From CAYGTS01 sp964352905 (GTDB lineage: Bacteria > Pseudomonadota > Gammaproteobacteria > JAHCLG01): DNA of 8,969 nt. Position numbers and translations under genes: made by a program. Position 1 is the stretch's first letter; every line of letters starts with the position of its first letter. The stretch spans positions 1-8,969 of the forward strand of contig CAYGTS010000110.1 in the NCBI GenBank assembly GCA_964352905.1, read 5' to 3'. Below are positions 6,501-8,969 of the stretch, piece after piece. A model generated the notes under the pieces. It was not told the DNA's origin. It was given only the letters and a program-made list of their open reading frames with translations, and searched no databases.

Positions 6501-8968
6501 AAGAAAAAGGTCTTAGCCCCTGCCGCATCGGTGTGAATTTTCACCCGCCCTTCGTTGTCTAAGGTGTTGTGTGTGGTGAGATTTAAGCCACTGTCATTGC
6601 TATGATTCGGATCAACGGTTTTTTGAATGGGCCGATTTATACTGTCTTGTGCAAACACCACGCAATAATGTTTTGGGTTCGCTTGATCGCCGTGAATCAA
6701 TTGGCGGCGCGCACCGTGTGGGCTGTAGGTGTAACAGGTTAATAATTGTAATGCCGAAGGACCGGTGCAATTGGCTAAAGTTTGTAGCAAACGATTGAGG
6801 CGATCGTATTCGCTCTTTGTGATCACAATTTTGTTTTGAATGGGATCGGCAAAGTTGCGCCGTAATAATTGCGTTTGAATGTTATTACCAAAGGGATCGC
6901 GCTGATAGGTGGTGATCGCATTAATACCGGCTTGATCACGATCGCATTCGATTAAGTGTCTTTCAGGATTGTAGTCATAAACATCAAAAACGCCAAGTGG
7001 ATCGGTAAGTTTTGTCAACAGCCCCACCCAATCAAGATCGCGCTGTGTTGTGGCATCCAGTGGATCGGTCACGCTTTTAGTTTGCCCATCGGGTGCATGC
7101 GTGCTTTGGGTGAGTGCCCCTAACGGATTTAAGGTGGTTAGCACTTCGTTAAAAATATTATGCGTGAGGGTGGTGGTGCCACCACTCGGATCGATCACAA
7201 AGGTTTGCCGCGTGCTTTGCTGGTAAGCGTAGCTAATCGTATTTCCAAGCCCATCTGTCACGCTTAAGGGGCGCCTTCTCGCATCGCGCGTCATGCTCGC
7301 TATCACATTCTGATCGGGATCGCGTGATTCAGATAAATCACCGCGCTTGTCGTAGGTGTGTGTCCAGCTGTTACCACTGCGATCGGTAAGCTTGGTTAAT
7401 TTACCATACGGGTTTTCAAATTCCCGCGTGATGCTGAGTGTTATGTCGCTTGTTTGCGTGGTGGTGGTTTTTTCTAAACCGCGTAAATCGTAGAGATGGA
7501 TCAGCGTGATTTCAGGTGTCACCCGATCGCTTCCTAAGGTTTCGCGGGTTTTTTGCCCAAACGCGGAATAATAATAGCGATCAGTAAAGTTTTCTGCATT
7601 GGTATGCGTGATTAAGTGGCCGCGTTTGTCATAATCGAACTGATCAATGTGATCACGCTCGTCATTAAATTTTTCACTAATAAATTTTAAAACGGTTTCA
7701 TTCATAAACGCATCAACGCGCACGGGCAGTTGATTCACATCCACCGTGTTAGCACACACCCGCGTTGCAATAATCTCACCAAAGGTGTTGCGAGTATGAT
7801 AGGTGATAATACCCGTTGGAGAAATGTTGAGAACCAGTCTTCGCTCACGATCGTAATAATGTTGTGTGGTGTGATTGTTGGGATCGCTACTGCTTTGCAT
7901 GAGGCCACTGTGATCGTAAGTGTAGCGCAAAGTATGATCCTGCCACAGCGCTTCAATTTTGGCTTTTTTCTCAGGATCGGATAAATGGGGATCGTATTGG
8001 ATTTCACGGATCGCTTGCTCTACAAAGGCATTCGTTTGTGCCATCACTTGCCCAAAATCATCGTAACGTTTTTGGTGACCACGAAATTGATCGGCACTGA
8101 TCGTGTTAGGAGCAGTGACATCCAGTTGGTTTGTTGTGATCACTTGCCCCATGCTGTCATAAGTGGTTTTTTGTTGGCCCAGATCAGACTGATCTAATTG
8201 GGTTAAGCGTTGCAGTAAATCGTATTCATGGGTTAGCACTTCATCTTCAGGGTGCGCGGCAGGGATCGGCGGTGGTTGGGTTGGATTATTGAACCACGTG
8301 CTATCCACTCTATTATAGTAAGTGGTTATGGTTTTCACTTTACCACTGGCGTAATAATCATAGGCGTGCAAATAGCCTTCTGGATCCACCGTAAAAATAA
8401 CTTGGTTACGGCCATTGTAAAAATGATAGGTGTGGGCATCATGCAAGGGATCGGCAGGAGGAATAATACTCGCGAAATCTAATTGGCGATTGGCGTTACG
8501 ATTGGGGGTGGCATAACGAATGCGTTGAATTTCACGCCCGGCCACATCACGCACGTGTTGCACTACAAAACCCTCACCATCGATTGTGCCAAGCACGTTA
8601 CCCGCCACATCGTAATACGTGTTTTCTTGCACGTCGTGTTTGGGATAAACCGTGCGCTGCAAACCTTTTCCGTCTTGTAATGCCACTAACTCAAAATGTG
8701 TGACAGGCTCTCTGTAGGCTATTTTAGCAATCTGGCGATCTAAAGTATCATACCCATACTCAATGATAAAACCATCCGGATCAACGCGGTATTGCGCGCG
8801 CCCGCTTAAATCGTAAAAGACATAACTCACACGATTTTTTCGATCGTTTTTCATTGCATCCGTTATAAAATGCGCGATATACGTGCCATCGGGTAATTTG
8901 ATTTTATTGATTTTACTCAAATCAATCGCCGTGTGGTAGTGAGTGGTACGATGATAACGATTTTTTAT
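2..8968 (-). CDS. Giant RHS/YD-repeat protein, internal fragment (both ends outside window)
   Basis: This frame is open for 2989 codons. I checked every triplet, including those crossing line breaks, and found no TAA, TAG or TGA. The first visible codons read IKNRYHRTT and the last read AVETHMIGG; neither is a terminus, so the true start and stop lie beyond the window. YD-repeat signatures recur throughout: YDLSGRAQYRVDPDGF near residue 52, YDHSG 351, YDANNR 895, YDSLGR 1294, YDEAGNV 1576, YDWNGNR 2642, YDANGF 2879. Known Rhs and Tc proteins are usually about 1000-2000 residues, so this one is exceptionally long. In relatives the repeats form a hollow beta-shell that encloses a C-terminal toxin. 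No signal peptide, membrane segment, canonical Rhs-core end, DPxGL-type self-cleavage site or toxin domain is visible here. The family call is secure; secretion, surface location and toxin delivery are inferences. Confidence 0.95.
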   Translation of the reverse strand, partial: MKNRYHRTTHYHTAIDLSKINKIKLPDGTYIAHFITDAMKNDRKNRVSYVFYDLSGRAQYRVDPDGFIIEYGYDTLDRQIAKIAYREPVTHFELVALQDGKGLQRTVYPKHDVQENTYYDVAGNVLGTIDGEGFVVQHVRDVAGREIQRIRYATPNRNANRQLDFASIIPPADPLHDAHTYHFYNGRNQVIFTVDPEGYLHAYDYYASGKVKTITTYYNRVDSTWFNNPTQPPPIPAAHPEDEVLTHEYDLLQRLTQLDQSDLGQQKTTYDSMGQVITTNQLDVTAPNTISADQFRGHQKRYDDFGQVMAQTNAFVEQAIREIQYDPHLSDPEKKAKIEALWQDHTLRYTYDHSGLMQSSSDPNNHTTQHYYDRERRLVLNISPTGIITYHTRNTFGEIIATRVCANTVDVNQLPVRVDAFMNETVLKFISEKFNDERDHIDQFDYDKRGHLITHTNAENFTDRYYYSAFGQKTRETLGSDRVTPEITLIHLYDLRGLEKTTTTQTSDITLSITREFENPYGKLTKLTDRSGNSWTHTYDKRGDLSESRDPDQNVIASMTRDARRRPLSVTDGLGNTISYAYQQSTRQTFVIDPSGGTTTLTHNIFNEVLTTLNPLGALTQSTHAPDGQTKSVTDPLDATTQRDLDWVGLLTKLTDPLGVFDVYDYNPERHLIECDRDQAGINAITTYQRDPFGNNIQTQLLRRNFADPIQNKIVITKSEYDRLNRLLQTLANCTGPSALQLLTCYTYSPHGARRQLIHGDQANPKHYCVVFAQDSINRPIQKTVDPNHSNDSGLNLTTHNTLDNEGRVKIHTDAAGAKTFFFYDARGNQRYHVLADGTVIEQQFNAVNKLIFWREYQTRIDITGLNAETSIEQLQKIIAQNPENLSDRQQVHYYDANNRERFLVQLLYLQASSNYQLVIQETVYNLAGQVIQKIAYASEKILKTADELKQLKTADLAKLTTENLDPENDRAHYFILDAKGQARFSINPRGFVTEQVFDKRGSVIARTRYAIAVNDPNSLVQLTPAEFAKEITKDSRDRQSFTVYDSQKKPAYTVDPRGFVTQYWHTSDGILIQTCRYQDPIMPASDYAALVKQVSALTPRKDYDRIKFRVIDNLARISMEVDELDHSEHYTRDALGSAIVHRDKRGHDWQLEYDAADRLTAKTTPSTELAHVQFIADKDNPHLTVSKTTRGVRQAYEWDAANNTTRVIKDAPQAGLPAETIYEPRTFELKHDPLHRQIASRMDNVEIDDAEKAADVLARPTQITSIIRNKVYNTHGEILVETLKSGALQFSLYDSLGRLQYQLAPIHSIDANNQAYRVTEYQRNNFGDVVLKRVYANAIYLNSTQYAASGVPASIVTPLLKADDHVDHVTCFTRDKQGHPILETHGQIPGTDHGVVPYYRYVDHSLQFYHSQLKRGYDGFGSVIKTQELIDHDPNDDKNDTYTCKIIWRDANNNVLATAEALQETHNGPRVYRVFRYHYNAAGQEILQIAFQTAVTQDLSQADLSIEALDDILKDYIKPENMPAAFITETTYTLRGEKQSVIRKNIVTQSVKYKGNKPDELIDDKACDLITINEYDEAGNVINVTHEDGTVERFYFDALNRMIAQTGITRKAQNTKTGQVQDITPLTMLGIGPNDDLLVKERAANGAVADSLPPTPLAPDPEHDTQTLLQVDNRGKRMRYQNARGGLENVTSDIAGSEVRLFQAMTQAGSTTKYMREKRYTFGSQQELLRDEKRRDNQVDPNHSSNFRYSTLGEQIESTNDEDNGALEMHYDPLSRQYFNNAKGCQTLTLSDLRLSAPTRATLQSSDPTLPLTDVTLAQIQDLLDDKKFDYTRIKCQSHFVDAAARTLRTDLALVPPHPDLKTYPMPLQFVVSQQQAAVFGTVNVTWSQPPQSNLEVSCQISVKGQEQWQTLVVKHHQGVSGIDVSMLASDCYSLKLKFNDDNAHYESVGDIYVVTKAAGVSHFVVPQVIDDATLQLFGNTANITEVKLYQGDTEIATKAISGDPLSVDLSDLACGQYQCQPVLQDGSVLEKTPSFVIASNTPSATPFTRMIACDASLDVSEDGLQGELSLWQSLPRRYQTASIAYTVYYKDQDDNAQQDSGELTPPNPVAVDEDFELIAADDAGMTFSQPVKSITAISLAIKLGENNFLSLYQQVEPMQSAFAVVAANAGTRYPFGARQIATIEPFEAAAGIEIYNVSLDNNASWEPLPASWVQHARASTTTELVIDMTDFAEGIYPFVVSGGNKLQPHYLLLQTPGSVVFASTPAQEEVSVTPEPIARSHTFTRDMRDQVVSETTPSGAVQSKGYNHDGKVTTEISPAIPIRNADGTIIEAEGKPVTRHGYNRSGHAIATVKPSGSVWVTLRDEAGFEIGTLSPLGIEKTIVRNGYGEIVQAPNSIGIPQFYTHDKAGNVSSVTTAGVKQEFDYDEANQEIDYAYFFEGKKVHFYQRWDNFGDVSQHILPSGEIEDTQVFDRNHQPLSKVTPLGSQRWERDFFGLAKTYADIGGRVISYQHNPSAELIRQRANKPISSGSLQLHSQRQPAHHVSGEGEFQETRHGMRSLETIVAGPLVNAQDLELIEIGGQLQRVVDHAQGQTTLYGYTLDGHANYLNVNGRTVRDHVLPGGLVVGFSDTGGMSGELGYDWNGNRTYQQMQLHDPLTGELLTQTSRITFDEMDRIILARGQPSGDLAQTYHPVTGVLINQKNQLTTEDIPISYDLRGHVIQVGKSEAPYCSTWGFDEANNLHTSMVKGLRAGVIATSDASTLTYNANRWVISTSSTHSDSQQGSTLSTSSSYSNAHNLFTGASYRVTPPKGDPYNYTVSCSYTHFNDYPQLSETQATAQGVRGVSDVIAVSTEASFSHPSVLESRAETPNYTQLFYDANGFVKGKFRYDNESVPGVIFFSREQSTLATTHDGLPLSQTTLSREVKDIITTSVKNTYYSVSPRGVVHGCYSVVQEHSIIGHRQYTLAPGFQLPNHQGFAVETHMIGG
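578..649 (-). other. Serine/threonine-rich stretch (residues 2774-2797)
   Basis: Eleven of 24 residues are Ser and four are Thr (it begins ISTSSTHSDSQQGS and ends with SSSYSN). It directly follows the YD-like TYNANRWV and precedes FTGASYRVTPPKG. A low-complexity polar stretch like this is likely an exposed loop inserted into one YD unit. Modification sites are conceivable but there is no evidence for them in the sequence. Confidence 0.5.
650..2161 (-). repeat. C-terminal YD-repeat region (residues ~2270-2773)
   Basis: YD repeats restart directly after the insert: FTRDMRDQVVSETTPSG, GYNHDGKVTTEISP (Tyr2308), GYNRSGHAIATVKPSG, RDEAGFEIGTLSPLG, THDKAGNVSSVTTAG, FDYDEANQEIDYAYF (Tyr2427), RWDNFGDVSQHILPSG, FDRNHQPLSKVTPLG, GYTLDGHANYLNVNG, GYDWNGNRTYQQ (Tyr2642), TFDEMDRIILARG, SYDLRGHVIQVG (Tyr2716) and TYNANRWV (2767). 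The units are shorter and more regular than in the first region, each ending in a PSG or PLG turn, and have few helical inserts. A less repetitive, charged stretch lies around 1300-1390. This resembles the part of RHS proteins that closes the shell. Confidence 0.8.
2162..3414 (-). other. Non-YD insert with several predicted beta-sandwich (Ig-like) domains (residues ~1852-2269)
   Basis: About 418 residues have no YD motif but show alternating hydrophobic strands typical of beta-sandwiches. Four parts can be drawn: about 3363-3110 (starts LQFVVSQQQAAVFG), 3108-2845 (starts AAGVSHFVVPQVID), 2844-2485 (contains the acidic loop at 2657-2692) and 2484-2170 (starts VVAANAGTRYPFG). The first, second and fourth each contain a matching strand-turn: IDVSMLASDCYSLKL, SVDLSDLACGQYQCQP and VIDMTDFAEGIYPFVV, consensus (I/V)D(V/L/M)(S/T)xxAxxxY. 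This supports duplication of one fold. Ig-like inserts in surface proteins often mediate adhesion or spacing, but no ligand can be deduced. Domain borders are approximate, and the fold is a prediction from pattern only. Confidence 0.65.
2657..2692 (-). other. EF-hand-like acidic loop, possible Ca2+ site (residues 2093-2104)
   Basis: The twelve residues DQDDNAQQDSGE carry acidic or amide side chains at EF-hand loop positions 1, 3, 5, 9 and 12 (Asp2093, Asp2095, Asn2097, Asp2101, Glu2104). Position 6 is Ala instead of the usual Gly, and position 8 is Gln instead of a hydrophobic residue, so it is not a textbook EF-hand. The preceding strand (YTVYYK) and the closing DxGE resemble the calcium-binding loops of bacterial surface beta-sandwich domains (for example the DxNxxGxxDxGE pattern of SdrD B-type repeats). 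Calcium binding is a reasonable inference, not shown. Confidence 0.5.
3415..3973 (-). repeat. Short YD segment before the beta-sandwich insert (residues ~1666-1851)
   Basis: YD-like strands resume after the linker: VDNRGKRMRYQNARGG, KRYTFGSQQELLRDEKR, VDPNHSSNFRYSTLGEQI and HYDPLSRQYFNNAKG (Tyr1772). A helix-like insert, VTLAQIQDLLDDKKFDYTR (about 3525-3470), is followed by HFVDAAARTLRTDL (Val1842), which is the same helix-DR/YTR-(Y)D order as in the tandem at 6420-5573. The segment ends in a PP-containing turn, VPPHPDLKTYPMP, which marks the entry to the non-YD insert. It suggests that the insert is placed inside an otherwise continuous YD shell. Confidence 0.7.
3974..4081 (-). other. GC-rich, proline-rich interdomain linker (residues ~1630-1665)
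   Basis: The encoded sequence, beginning LGIGPNDDLLVKERAANG and ending PPTPLAPDPEHD, lacks YD repeats and strand patterning. Six prolines fall within about 30 residues, which suggests an extended flexible or exposed linker. The DNA here is visibly richer in G and C than the rest of the window: a hand count of 3984-4070 gives 58 of 87 bases. It separates the long first YD region from the short YD segment preceding the beta-sandwich insert. Local composition could reflect amino-acid content (Pro, Ala, Gly codons) or a later insertion. Confidence 0.6.
4130..5572 (-). repeat. Diverged YD repeats, second half of first YD region (residues ~1132-1613)
   Basis: YD-type units continue with irregular spacing: RDALGSAIVHRDKRGHDW, EYDAADRLTAKT (Tyr1154), YEWDAANNTTRVI (Trp1199), VYNTHGEILVE, LYDSLGRLQYQL (Tyr1294), RGYDGFGSVIK, WRDANNNVLATAE, YHYNAAGQEILQ, EYDEAGNVINVTHEDGT (Tyr1576) and YFDALNRMIAQT (about 1597). 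Further helix-like inserts appear, including EIDDAEKAADVLA (about 5230-5190) and DLSIEALDDILKDYI (about 4465-4420). A strongly acidic loop, DHDPNDDKNDTY, lies at 4640-4675. The closely spaced pair at 1576 and 1597 is an almost classic Rhs unit. Confidence 0.75.
5573..6420 (-). repeat. Tandem helix-DR-YD-VDPRGFVTE modules (residues ~850-1131)
   Basis: Four consecutive modules share one order: an acidic, probably amphipathic helix, a D(Y)DR junction, a hydrophobic strand ending in YD or its variant, then a VDPRGFVTE-type hairpin and a second YD-like strand. The YD positions are Tyr895, Leu977 (degenerate, ILDAKG), Tyr1045 and Ile1112 (VIDNLAR), giving spacings of 82, 68 and 67 residues. Helix candidates are SIEQLQKIIAQNPEN (about 6355-6315), ADELKQLKTADLAKL (about 6135-6090), TPAEFAKEITKDSRD (about 5897-5855) and SDYAALVKQVSALTP (about 5710-5670). 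The best-matching pair of hairpins is INPRGFVTE (near 6000) and VDPRGFVTQ (near 5797), whose DNA shares only short identical runs. The helices may project from the shell or mediate contacts; this is inference. Confidence 0.8.
6421..6930 (-). repeat. Mixed YD-repeat stretch (residues ~680-849)
   Basis: This region carries irregular YD repeats: EYDRLNRLLQTLANC, CYTYSPHGARRQLIHGD, FYDARGNQRYHVLADGTV and FNAVNKLIFWREY. One turn contains VDPNHSNDSG (near 6600), which has a close counterpart, VDPNHSSNF, much later in the protein (near 3740). A short cysteine-containing loop (ANCTGPSAL and LLTCYTY) lies near 6730-6775; whether the cysteines pair is unknown. The stretch links the classic Rhs block to the regular helix-YD tandem that follows. 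Confidence 0.7.
6931..7440 (-). repeat. Compact block of classic short Rhs repeats (residues ~510-679)
   Basis: Here the repeats take the familiar short Rhs form of roughly 20 residues, with a turn (TDxxG, DPxG) alternating with a YD-like strand. Successive units include FENPYGKLTKLTDRSGN, YDKRGDLSESRDPDQN, RDARRRPLSVTDGLGN, TRQTFVIDPSGG, FNEVLTTLNPLGA, DGQTKSVTDPLD, LLTKLTDPLGVFD and YDYNPERHLI. The block has no helical inserts, unlike the segments on either side. It is the part of the protein most likely to be recognised by RHS-repeat profile models. Confidence 0.85.
7441..8968 (-). repeat. Long-period YD repeats, first visible part of the protein (residues ~1-509)
   Basis: This segment contains degenerate YD repeats that are longer than the classic ~20-residue Rhs unit. 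Typical units pair a YD motif with a following VDPxG turn: YDLSGRAQYRVDPDGF (near residue 52), YNGRNQVIFTVDPEGY (184), YDHSGLMQSSSDPNN (351) and YDKRGHLITHTNAENF (446). Several units are preceded by a charged, probably helical insert, such as DPEKKAKIEALWQDH (about 340) and NETVLKFISEKFNDERD (about 430). A proline-rich loop, PTQPPPIPAAHPEDE, interrupts one unit at 8240-8284. The arrangement suggests a beta-strand scaffold with helices looped out of it. The repeats are clear; the helices are judged only from residue pattern. Confidence 0.8.
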
Positions 8969-8969
8969 A

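Noticed and set aside
7735..8007. 90-codon open frame on the minus strand in another frame
   Set aside because: It lies wholly inside the long YD-repeat frame on the same strand, has no domain or repeat pattern, and is a by-product of the codon composition of the real gene.

Overview
The whole window lies inside one very large protein-coding gene on the minus strand. Read in triplets complementary to positions 8968 down to 2, the frame has no stop codon for 2989 consecutive codons, and it runs off both ends. Neither the start codon nor the stop codon is present. Every other open frame, on either strand, is a short shadow of this gene. I found no second gene, RNA gene, mobile element, CRISPR array, promoter or terminator, and there is no intergenic stretch.

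The protein belongs to the RHS/YD-repeat superfamily. Degenerate YD repeats (YDxxGR, YDxxNR, DPxG-type turns followed by a beta-strand) recur from the first residues to about residue 2890. In characterised relatives (Rhs proteins, the TcB/TcC toxin subunits, teneurins) such repeats wind into a hollow beta-shell. Going N- to C-terminal (high to low coordinates), the layout is: long-period YD repeats with inserted helices (8968-7441); a compact block of classic short Rhs repeats (7440-6931); a mixed stretch (6930-6421); a regular tandem of 'acidic helix - DR - YD - VDPRGFVTE' modules of about 67-82 residues (6420-5573); more diverged YD repeats (5572-4130); a GC-rich, proline-rich linker (4081-3974); another short YD segment (3973-3415); a non-YD insert of about 418 residues that looks like several beta-sandwich domains and carries an EF-hand-like acidic loop (3414-2162); and a second YD-repeat segment with a serine-rich stretch, ending in a tail without YD repeats (2161-2).

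The organism is most likely a Gram-negative bacterium. Giant RHS proteins with this mixture of long YD modules and beta-sandwich inserts are, from memory, typical of proteobacteria, and the base composition looks moderate (clearly below 50% GC by eye apart from the linker). I cannot name a genus. The role is inferred only from the superfamily: a secreted or cell-surface polymorphic-toxin-like or adhesive protein. The parts that would decide this, the N-terminal export or trafficking domain and the variable C-terminal domain, lie outside the window.
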